A stretch of 64,000 nt of DNA. Origin: Sinohyriopsis cumingii. Its lineage: Eukaryota; Mollusca; Bivalvia; Unionida; Unionidae. The notes under the pieces were generated by a model, which was not told the origin of the DNA, did not search any database, and saw only the letters and a list, made by a program, of their open reading frames with translations. The stretch is taken from positions 155,169,553 through 155,233,552 of the forward strand of contig CM068825.1 of the NCBI GenBank assembly GCA_028554795.2. Direction: 5' to 3'. This document shows, one piece after another, positions 55,133 to 64,000 of this stretch; position 1 is the first letter of the stretch; every line of letters begins with the position of its first letter. Both the position numbers and the translations under genes were made by a program.

Positions 55133-56656
55133 ATGGATAAACCGTCTTCTCGTGGCTTCCGCGGACGTCGAGCGGCAAAAAACAGACAACACTGGGATGC
55201 TCAGGAACCAAGAAATTGGTCTGTGGGGAAACTATTAAAAAAGATACGTGAAATTAACATTATTGTGCCAGCTTCATTAAAGAAGGCTCAACTTGTACAG
55301 ATATACGAAGAAAATGTCAAGTTGATTCAAGATGGCGGACAAATGCGAGCCGTTAGGCCCCTGGATTCGGACTCGCCCAGCAGGGAGGGTTTGCAGCAGC
55401 TCGTGATGACGTCACTACCTACAGACGTGCTCAATTATCTGGACGAGCCTGGGCTCAGTATTTCTGCCAGCCAGCCAGCGGCTAGCCTGCGGCAATCTAC
55501 CGAGGCAGCTATTCCCTTACTTGCATCCAATCGATCAACATCGAGAACCAGTCAACGTAGTGCGCAGCCGCGTGCAATAGGAATACCTTGTTCTACGTCC
55601 CTGATAGGTAGTGCCCCTAGCACCGGAAGGAATACTCAACAACCACAACAAGATGATTCTCTTAGCACCGGAGGAGTTAATCATCCACAACAACAAATAC
55701 ACCAGTGTCATGTGAAGGATACCGTTCTATTGGAGGCAGTATCATCTCTCCAAGCAGCAGTGATAAAAATGCAAGCACAGTTAAGTATGTCAAACCATAC
55801 GGGATATCCTTGTACTGAGACACAGTCTCATACCCTCGCAACAGCGATGTCGGCCACGGAAACCAGGTCTAGTCACGCTGGAGCGGTCGTCGATTTGTCT
55901 GACCATGGCGTGCCTATCTCTACACTTCCGGATATTGACCCCGTCAGCGTACAACTGCGAAAGGAGATCATCGCAGGTAAATACGTAAACTTATCGTTAC
56001 TTCTCATGCCGCATGAATTTGAACAGCAGACAACCATTCAGTCGGGCCAGTGGGGCATGAAATTGGTGGGAAAGATTCCGGGTCAAAATGCAAATTTAAC
56101 ACAGGTCGGCGATCATAGGCTGTCCAAGAACTTGTCTATTAGCGAGTTTATACTGGCGTTTAGTCGGTACAAGGCTATTATGTGTGATGCCTTCCCATCC
56201 AGAACTCAAGAATTAGATCTCTATCAAAAAGAAATTATAAAAATGCATGCACTCACAAAAGGAACCCCAGCTTTCTACGAATATCACAAAGAATTTGCAC
56301 GCAAAGCAGCCATTTACTGCACCTCCATGAATATAAAAGTAGATTGGAGCCGAATTGACCCCAAGCTCCAAACATATGTCTTGTCTGCTTACAAGGTTGT
56401 TCCATGTCAGCATTGCCGGAGTTTTGCTCATGATTCAGATTTCTGTCACCTTGCTCCGCAGACAGCAATTAGTCAACCAAGACAAGGACCTTCAATGAAT
56501 AGACAGACTCCAATAGATAGACAAGGTCGGAGAAGAATATTACACTTAGGGAAAGAAATACGTAATAATTTCAATGGCACAAATGGATGTTTCCGAGCAA
56601 ACTGTAGTAATGCACATGTGTGCTTGACTTGCAAAAAAAACTCATTCTCAGCTTAA
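55133..56656 (+). CDS. DIRS-type gag-like protein
   Basis: 507 residues from the ATG at 55133. The N-terminal basic stretch (SSRGFRGRRAAKNR) is followed by a SAP/LEM-like helical unit (WSVGKLLKKIREINIIVPAS), a long Ser/Gln-rich linker, the folded region (LSISEFILAFSRYKAIMCDAF, AFYEYHKEFARKAAIYC) and Cys/His clusters at the end (CQHCRSFAHDSDFC; CFRANCSNAHVCLTC). Such proteins package the element's RNA. Fossil class; the frame is open. Confidence 0.8.
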   Translation: MDKPSSRGFRGRRAAKNRQHWDAQEPRNWSVGKLLKKIREINIIVPASLKKAQLVQIYEENVKLIQDGGQMRAVRPLDSDSPSREGLQQLVMTSLPTDVLNYLDEPGLSISASQPAASLRQSTEAAIPLLASNRSTSRTSQRSAQPRAIGIPCSTSLIGSAPSTGRNTQQPQQDDSLSTGGVNHPQQQIHQCHVKDTVLLEAVSSLQAAVIKMQAQLSMSNHTGYPCTETQSHTLATAMSATETRSSHAGAVVDLSDHGVPISTLPDIDPVSVQLRKEIIAGKYVNLSLLLMPHEFEQQTTIQSGQWGMKLVGKIPGQNANLTQVGDHRLSKNLSISEFILAFSRYKAIMCDAFPSRTQELDLYQKEIIKMHALTKGTPAFYEYHKEFARKAAIYCTSMNIKVDWSRIDPKLQTYVLSAYKVVPCQHCRSFAHDSDFCHLAPQTAISQPRQGPSMNRQTPIDRQGRRRILHLGKEIRNNFNGTNGCFRANCSNAHVCLTCKKNSFSA

Positions 56657-56773
56657 GTGCCACCTGATGCCTAAGCAGGTCCTACCACCTACAAACCTCA
56701 ATGACTAAATCAGGAGATAGCGGTCACATTTCAGGCAACCACACCAATCAACATCACTAGATTACCAGAAGAA

Positions 56774-58341
56774 TTGCAACACCATCCGGATCAAGAATTT
56801 GTGGATTATCTTATAAATGGTCTCTGCTGTGGTTTTCATACAGGAATTTCGCATCAGCCAACTTCTTCATTCGTGTGTAAAAATTTGGTATCAGCGACAT
56901 CACAACCCAATGTAGTTGACGTATTACTTGAGTACAAGCTCTCCAAGAATTACCTCATAGGCCCTTTCGAAAGTCCACCATTTCCTGTATTCCGGATTAG
57001 CCCCCTGGGCGTAGTACAAAGCAAATATTCTGGCAAGTACAGATTTATAGTAGATCTGTCGGCTCCACACAGTTCTCTTGAGCATGAAAGTATCAATGCC
57101 TTAATCAGCAAAGAGGATTTTTCACTCTCCTACGTAAAAATAGATGATGCTATTCACATTCTGGTGCAGTTAGGAATGGGTGCTAATATGTGTAACACTG
57201 ATATTACTGATGCATTCAAGCTAATTCCCATACTCCCAACATTATGGCCTCTATATGGTGTCCAGTGGAGAAAACAGTATTATTTCTACACTAAGTTAGT
57301 GTTTGGTAGTAGAAGTAGTCCTAAGATTTTCCATACACTATCCAGAGCAATTGCATGGATAGCCCAACATAACTATGGTATCACACGTTTTTTGCATTTA
57401 CTGGATGATTTCTTGTCCATTGATGAGCCTGGTTTTCCAGCTGAAAGAACAATGGCTTTAATCACACTGATTTTCAATAGGTTATCTATTCCAATTGCTT
57501 CCCATAAGACTTTAGGCCCGTCTCCGGTCATGAAATACTTAGGTATAACTCTGGACTCTGAAAAAATGGAATATAGATTGCCACAAGATAAGTTGAGCAG
57601 ATTAGCTGCACTGCTTAAAACTTTCCAGCAAAGGAACTCTTGTACGAAGAGGGAATTGCTGAGTTTGTTAGGCCATTTACATTATTCATGTCGAGTGATC
57701 GCCCCAGGTCGGTCTTTCACATCCTATCTAATATCCTTGTCAACAACCACCACCGAATTGAATCATCATGTAAAATAAATAGCGAATGTAGAATGGATCT
57801 AAAGATGTGGGGGGGGGGGGTTATGGCTCAATGGAATGGAGTTTCTTTTTTCTTGGATTCTAATATTACGGTTGCTACAGATTTTGATCTCTTTACTGAT
57901 GCAGCATCAACTCTCGGATTTGGCGGGTTTTTCCAAGGCAGATGGTTCCAAGGATCGTGGCCAGATAATTTAGATGTATTAGGCACAGACAAGTTGTCAG
58001 TGGCCCAGCTGGAACTTTACCCCATTGTAGTTGCAGCCTATATATGGGGCCATATGTGGCAGAGGAAACGAATTTTGTTTCATTGTGACAACATCAGTAC
58101 AGTCGAGATAATTATGAAGCGTCGATCTAAGTCTCCTATGATAATGAAATTGCTCAGGCGTTTAACTTGGATATCAGCACAATATTGTTGTGAAATTCTA
58201 GCTGAATATGTCCCAGGGAAAGATAACCTCATTGCAGATGCTCTCTCTCATTTTCAGATGGAAAAATTCTGGCATCTGGCTCCAACTGCAGAGAGAACTT
58301 CACACCCATGCCCAGTCTTGGAGGAACTGATATTTTACTAA
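56774..58341 (+). CDS. DIRS-type reverse transcriptase and RNase H
   Basis: RT motifs: KYRFIVDLSAPHSS, NTDITDAFKLIPI (first Asp), LVFGSRSSPKIFHTLS, FLHLLDDFLSI (catalytic DD) and MKYLGITLDSEKM. RNase H motifs: DLFTDAASTLGFGGFF (Asp), QLELYPIVVAAYIW (Glu), FHCDNISTVEIIM (Asp) and NLIADALSH (last Asp). This RT/RH set with LDD is that of the DIRS order. The recombinase frame begins within its last residues. Fossil class, looks nearly whole. Confidence 0.88.
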
Positions 58342-59339
58342 CCAAAACTGTGGACAGGTTACTACAAGCAGCACATAGCCCACGGACGCAAGCGGTCTAT
58401 TTGACGGGTTGGAAAACCTTCAGTCATTTTTTGGTCATGTTGGGTCGCTGGGATCATAGGAGTCATCAACCTTCAGGACCAATTGATGAGGATGCCCTTG
58501 TTGGTTTTGTGGCATATTGCTTCAAGAGTATTGCTATTCGTTATGCATCTATCAAGCTGTATTTGTGTGGTGTGAAGTATTTCTGTGTAAAACGTGGCAT
58601 ACAGCACCCCCTTGATGGCCAGTCATATTCGTGCTGTCCAAGATTGCAAATGGTATTGCGGGGTGTGAAGAAATTGCAGAATAATGCACCTAACTCAAGA
58701 TTACCCATTACCTTCGATATCTTAGCGCGCATGTGCACCTTGCTTCAAAAAGGTTTCTTTAGTCGCTGGGTGGATGGTATGTTGCTTGCTGCATCTTCAC
58801 TAGCTTTCTTTGCCTTTTTACGTTGTGGCGAATTTGCGGTGACGTCAGCTATGGATATGGAGTACTTACATATTAGTGACTTTACTATTTCTGCAGATAA
58901 TTCTAATGGGATTTTAATGCTGAGAGCGTCAAAGGCTGATCCATTCCGGTATGGTGTGCAGATCAGACTTTTTGCAGTCCATAACTGTACCTGCCCCTTA
59001 CGGGCTATGCGCGAGTACCTAGCACTCCGCAGCAGGATGGGTTGTCTTAGACCTTCGGACCCGCTATTTACTACAGATGGTATTAATCCACTATCTAGAT
59101 CAGTGTTTTTGGAGAAGCTACGTTTGCTCCTGCACGTACTAGGGTATCCACAAGACAAATTCAACGGGCACTCCTTTAGGATAGGGGCTGCCACTACAGC
59201 CGCAAATGCTGAGATCGAGGACCACCGTGTTAAAACGCTAGGCCGTTGGACTTCAGATTCTTATTTACGTTATATCCGGACCTCGAATGATGCCATTCTG
59301 CAAGCACAGCAGGCCATGTGTGGAGCTACCCACTCATAG
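58308..59339 (+). CDS. Tyrosine recombinase of the DIRS-type element
   Basis: 343 residues. N-terminal SAM-like core-binding part (SPRTQAVYLTGWKTFSHFL), then the catalytic domain with AFLRCGEFAVT (first Arg), the HSFRIGAATTAA box (His and second Arg) and LGRWTSDSYLRYIR (nucleophile Tyr). It inserts the circular DNA copy without the DDE integrase and protease of other LTR-like elements. The frame is open. Confidence 0.9.
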   Translation: MPSLGGTDILLTKTVDRLLQAAHSPRTQAVYLTGWKTFSHFLVMLGRWDHRSHQPSGPIDEDALVGFVAYCFKSIAIRYASIKLYLCGVKYFCVKRGIQHPLDGQSYSCCPRLQMVLRGVKKLQNNAPNSRLPITFDILARMCTLLQKGFFSRWVDGMLLAASSLAFFAFLRCGEFAVTSAMDMEYLHISDFTISADNSNGILMLRASKADPFRYGVQIRLFAVHNCTCPLRAMREYLALRSRMGCLRPSDPLFTTDGINPLSRSVFLEKLRLLLHVLGYPQDKFNGHSFRIGAATTAANAEIEDHRVKTLGRWTSDSYLRYIRTSNDAILQAQQAMCGATHS

Positions 59340-61700
59340 ATGATGTAACGCCATAGGAGGATGTTCAACTAAGCCTTTCTCTCGGAGAAGTGCATCTGAT
59401 GGATGTATGTGTGTTCTCAAATAGGCTAGTTCGTGTGTCCTGGTATTCTTTCAGAGGTGATCATTCAGATTCCTTACATGGAGTTATTCTGGGAAGGGAG
59501 GGAATAAGCAGATTCTGTGTATTATTCTAAGTGTTTAATTGTGCGTGTTCTTTCTACAGTTTTCAACGTAGTGTGATCATCAGATTCAGTCGGCGGTGAG
59601 GTGTGTTTTGCACCAGTAGTGTGTTTACTGTGTTCTGTGGAGCAGGATCATCAGATTCATGACCATTGGGTGGCATTAAGCATTGTGTTTACTAATGTTC
59701 GTTGGTGTGTCGAGTTGGTTTCTAATTTAATCAGTTTACTGCATGTGCACTGCAAGCGGTTATATGCATCTGACTTCAGTATTGAACTACATGAACTGTA
59801 TACGTGTCTGCAGAGTAATTTTTGGCAGTATGTGGAAACTTTACTTTATTTATACATCAGCGTCCAACAGAGAACAAGCCGGGAACATTGCAGGGCCAGT
59901 CTCGTTATATATGACTTGCCTACAGATTCTTGCATCACAGACTCAATTACAACTCCACTCTAGATATAATGTGACTTCAGTCTTGGTATCACCATAACAT
60001 GGTGTGCAGGCATAGACCCCGGAATAGTCATACCTTGGCACGGGTTCTTGCAGTAGTATCCATTTATGATGATTCACTGTTGTGTAATTTTTAGTATGGC
60101 AATCGTTCATTTCATATACATAATTGCTTATATTGATAGTGACTTTCAGGTTTAGTTTAACAGAACTGAGGGTACTTCTCATCCTTATCTATCCGTTCCT
60201 TGGGGCTCGCCGCTGCATACTACTGCATTTCCATTACTTGGCATGCAGCGTCGTTTGGGCATTCTGTCCCCAATCCACTCGACTTACAGACATAACAAGT
60301 TGTGGCGACTCTGCCTCAATACAGCGGCAATTCTGCCTTAACAGTTATGTCAGTCAGTCATACTGGCGAGTCCGCCTCAAAACATCGGCAATTCTGCCTG
60401 GACATCAGTCATACTGGCAATTCTGCCTCATAGATAGGGCATGTTGGCCATTTGGCCCTGACATCAGTCAGACTGGCGATTCCGCCTCTTAGTTACTGCA
60501 TGCTTCTCTACCATCTTACCACTACTAATCTCATGCAGCAGAGGGTGAGACCCAAGGAATGCCAAAGATGTATAATATGTACTGTTTTATAATCAAAGAT
60601 GTATAATATATCCTGTTTTATAATGCTTAATAGTTGCTTAAAGAGTTGACACTACCTCTATTAGTTCTTCGTATGCTTAATATCATATATGCAGTTCACC
60701 TGTCAGTTCAGCTAGAGGTGCATATGGTCCACCTGTCCAACATTCCATTTATTTTATATTGTGTAAATGTATAGTTTCTTCTCTTCGCGGAAGCTATGAT
60801 AGATGGTGATGTTGATATCAAGTATGACTCTATGTTAGTACTATAACCAATACACAAGTTTGTCTGCAATCCGGACAGTTTTCCTCTTTTCGTTACAGAT
60901 ATTAAATTATCATACTCTTTGTCAGTTCTAGATTTTGCAATTTTATTCTTTGTAGATTTTAAATTATTTCCTCATGTGCTATATCAGAACAATAATACGT
61001 TCTGAAGTCATTTTAGCAATTGTTTTAATACCAAAAATTTAAAACTGTCACTAACTGCCATTCTCTTTTATTCCTATTTTGTGAAAGTATAAAGTGTCAG
61101 GAATTCTTCCGTCTTTGTCAAAAATATATAGTCATTAATTTGGGAAATGTAACGATAATAAGAATTAATTCTTATCAAGCTTTGTAATTAATGTTTGTGA
61201 TGTTAACTTTAGTTATTGTGTTTTCACAGCCAGCTTAATGTTGTACGATAACTAATTTTCCACATGAATTCTTCGTCTCTCAAATTTATAAACCTTGATT
61301 TTTCGTTATTTATTTTCGAACATTCGCATTTTTTTATTTATAATAATTCCTGTATACAGATTTGAATATTAGTCATAAATATCAGGGTTTTATACTAAAT
61401 CTCAATCATAACTTGCTTAAGTTTTGAATTTTTGTGTACTTGATTATTACATAATTGTATACGATATTTTATCTACAGAAATTCTAGAAACAATTCAAAG
61501 TGGGTTGTCCTTGATGCATCTTTATCGTAAGTATAATAATTTCATGTTTGTTTTCATATGTAATTTTATACATATTAATGTCGTTTTGACTGAATAAAGG
61601 ATTACTGTGTCACAAAATCCTGAGAGTTATCTTCTCTTTGTTACAGATTATATCAAACCTGGACACTCTCGCAAGCCCCGCAAAAATGCAACAACATATT
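59340..61700 (+). other. 3' non-coding region after the DIRS-type element
   Basis: No supported gene. Probably contains the 3' repeats of the DIRS-type element, but I could not match them with the 5' side. Confidence 0.45.
60285..60495. repeat. Short tandem repeats, ~30-45 bp
   Basis: About six imperfect copies with the core CTGGCGATTCTGCCTC or GGCAATTCTGCCT followed by ACATCAGTCAT-like spacers. Either part of the 3' region of the DIRS-type element or an independent minisatellite. Confidence 0.75.
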
Positions 61701-62016
61701 CCGAATTAAGTGACTGAGCGATACACTCACCTATCATACATTGGAGGGATCCAGCTAAATCTTTCATTGAGAACACGGCTTTCATAATAAATCGGCGGAA
61801 AACACAATTTATATAACTCCAACAGTGGAAAACGTTAAGTAAGAATTATTGAAACTGAAGAATAAGTCAAATTTGGAAATTGCTTTATGAAGCAAACACT
61901 ACAAACGATTTTGGAAATATGTAAAAGGTTTGATAACTGTAAGTACAATATTGAATGTCGCATGATACTATGAGTTCTTTAGAAACTATTCGATATGTCC
62001 AAATAAATTACTCATT

Positions 62017-62082
<66 letters not shown>

Positions 62083-64000
62083 TGAATTACTCAGTTATCA
62101 TAAATTTATATATAAAACATAAATTGCTCAAGTCGGTAATGTATGAGAGGTCTGAAACATTATTTAATTTAAAACAGTTTTATCGTTTCATACAATGTAT
62201 AAAATATCATTAAGCTACTATTTAATTCAAATTATTGCTCAGTCGTGCTTTCATATAGTATTGCTGAAACAAACACCCAAAATGTACATGTCAGCGTGAG
62301 ACTAAATAACTTTTTAATTCTATGTACTGCCCTATATTTCTTTCATATACTACCTACTGTTGATACCCCAATCCCATTATGCGCATGGCATCGCTTGAAT
62401 ATTGCTGGACCCCCTTCCCACTGCAAGTATTTCAATATTGTTCCTGAGTAAAAGGTAAGTACAGCTTTCAGTAAAAACTGTTGCAGTAATAGCAATGTGT
62501 CTAAAACATGTCATATGAAGCCAATGTGTCTTCTTTTGGTCCTAAGTATATATACGTAGTACCAAAAGGGTATCTACTTAATTGACTGAACTTCACATTT
62601 CTTTGTTGTCTTGGCATTATTATTTTTTTTAGTTATGCTAGCATCCTTTCATGGCCTCAGATTAAGCCTATATTTTGATATCCACTTACGACACTGACCC
62701 CAACCATATTTACAATCAGTCGTTTAAATAATGCATAATTCACCCTTGACAACAAAAAAGTAAAAATCTACAATTTTCAGTCTAATGCATATTTCTGTGC
62801 AGTAATATTCCACAAACCCAAACCCTTACCTGCTTGTGGTCAATATCCAGGCTTAGTAACGAAAATAAACTTACGCGTGATTATAAAGACCAGAGATAAA
62901 GCGAAAACCTATAGTCACGACAGATGATGAATTTCAAACCCACGTGACTTGGGGATGGATCACTTTCTTGAAAATTAAAACAAAATGTTATCCTTATGGA
63001 AAGAGCTTTGATGAGAATTGTAAGTCTGTGTTAGCAAGGAAGATGTTAATTTTTCTTCTTTGGGTACTGGAATCCACTTAATGAAAACCTGATATTCAAA
63101 GTATCCACTGAGCTTAGTTGTTTGAAAATGAATTGGCCAGCAAATTAAGGATGGTCGTAATTTATGATAAGAAAAATCCAGATGAAACAGCTATTTTGTT
63201 TTGCCATTTTTGGTCATTATTAATAATCTTTAAATTTTTTGTTGTCTTGTTTTCTTTTTTCTTTGACATCTGATAAATGGGTGTACTCGAAAAGAAAACA
63301 AACGCTGCTAATCAACGCACCTATTTTCGGGCAGGGCAGTTTATCTGTTATGATTGACTAGAATTCTATCAACATCGCACGTGATGTTAAGAAATTATAA
63401 GTTATGTTGATCTAACATTATTGCCATTTGGCAATTTAAAATTGACTTATTTAAAGGAATATGTGCCCTGTAAAACAATGGTGTACAGGATGTATGTTAC
63501 ACTAGTCTCTAGCCACACTCAGACACTACATTCGGAATCGGTCTCGCACGACGAGAGCGTGACAACCATCGAAAGTTCAGATATATTTATTACACGTAGA
63601 TAGCTGAATGCTAACAGATCAAGTCGGTGCGTGGAAGCCATATTGCGAGTCTACTGCAACTGGACTCAATTCACACTTTTTGATTTAGGTTCATTATCCA
63701 CTAAAGCAGTCCCTGTTAGTTTTGAAGCATTTGCCCTTACGTTCTTGGGGTGGTAACCCTTAGCGTGCATGCAGGATTTATTGGCACTCATTTAAAGGAA
63801 ATTGTTTATTGTTGAGAATATTATGACGATTGTGATTTGACTATCGGTATGTGAGTTTTTTTGGGCAGTGTACATGAGTAATTGGGCAGTAATACTGCTC
63901 GGCAAGTGAAATATGTGACCCATGGCACGTAGCTTTCTTAACTCTTCGGCGTCTTCAAACAATGCCAGATAACAAATGACCAAAACTTTTTAAAGTTTTA
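61701..64000. other. Intergenic, no supported gene
   Basis: AT-rich; contains the (AT)n array at 62019-62080. No gene, SINE or transposon end recognised. Confidence 0.55.
62019..62080. repeat. (AT)n microsatellite
   Basis: About 30 AT units. Confidence 0.97.

Larger units (their letters stand above)
55133..59339 (+). mobile_element. DIRS/Ngaro-type tyrosine-recombinase retrotransposon (coding part)
   Basis: Three coding regions in the order gag-like, RT-RNase H and tyrosine recombinase, overlapping or closely packed as in the DIRS order. The frames are long, so the element looks close to whole (about one or two breaks) and fairly young. The split or inverted terminal repeats of the order were not found by eye, so the outer limits are unknown. 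The 3' side probably extends past the tandem repeats at 60280. Confidence 0.87.

Overview
The window is genomic DNA of a metazoan, most probably a marine invertebrate such as a mollusc (the taxon is inferred from the repeat repertoire and is not certain). It is AT-rich and intron-bearing, full of (AT)n and (CA)n microsatellites, minisatellites, tRNA-derived SINEs and L2-like and RTE-like LINE fragments. It holds one clear host protein gene, a seven-exon secreted trypsin-family gene on the minus strand (51847 down to 40608), whose introns are packed with SINEs, MITEs, a mariner fragment and two minisatellite arrays.

The dominant object is a recent Polinton/Maverick (adintovirus-like) element at 5414-21991. 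It has ~548-bp terminal inverted repeats and a 6-bp target duplication (GCTATA), and it sits inside a 41-bp minisatellite. Its parts, left to right: a TIR gene facing outwards (-); a Q-rich coiled-coil gene (+); a CCHC zinc-knuckle gene (-); PolB; a membrane protein; the packaging ATPase; a basic protein; a set of small virion-type genes; chromodomain integrase; a conserved two-helix membrane protein; penton-like minor capsid; a pVI-like protein; major capsid; two related coiled-coil genes; and the second TIR gene. The element is a fossil: roughly ten reading-frame breaks are spread over about half its genes, while the capsid genes and ATPase are open.

The most striking observation is that five places in this element carry what looks like the canonical animal replication-dependent histone mRNA 3' end. 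Each has a 16-nt stem-loop of GGCCCTTTTCAGGGCC type. Four are followed directly by ACCCA-like or AGCCA sequence in the gene's sense, as is the fifth on the minus strand, and all have a purine-rich AAAAGARA element exactly 14 nt after the stem, as expected for U7 snRNA binding. They end the accessory genes at both flanks and both TIR genes, whereas at least two transcription units in the core (membrane protein, capsid) have AATAAA. This suggests that one class of the element's transcripts was processed by the host SLBP/U7 machinery, tying it to S phase or to the egg.

From 26.4 to 39.1 kb lie two much older, heavily broken Polinton-like fossils of two further lineages. One has integrase, adenovirus-type protease, a PLA2-like protein, PolB and a possible ATPase. 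The other has a polymerase-helicase, integrase, zinc-ribbon plus PLA2-like protein and ATPase. From 55.1 to 59.3 kb is a nearly whole DIRS/Ngaro-type tyrosine-recombinase retrotransposon. The remaining stretches (0.6-2 kb, 22.3-25.8 kb, 51.9-55 kb, 59.3-64 kb) show repeats but no gene that I can support.
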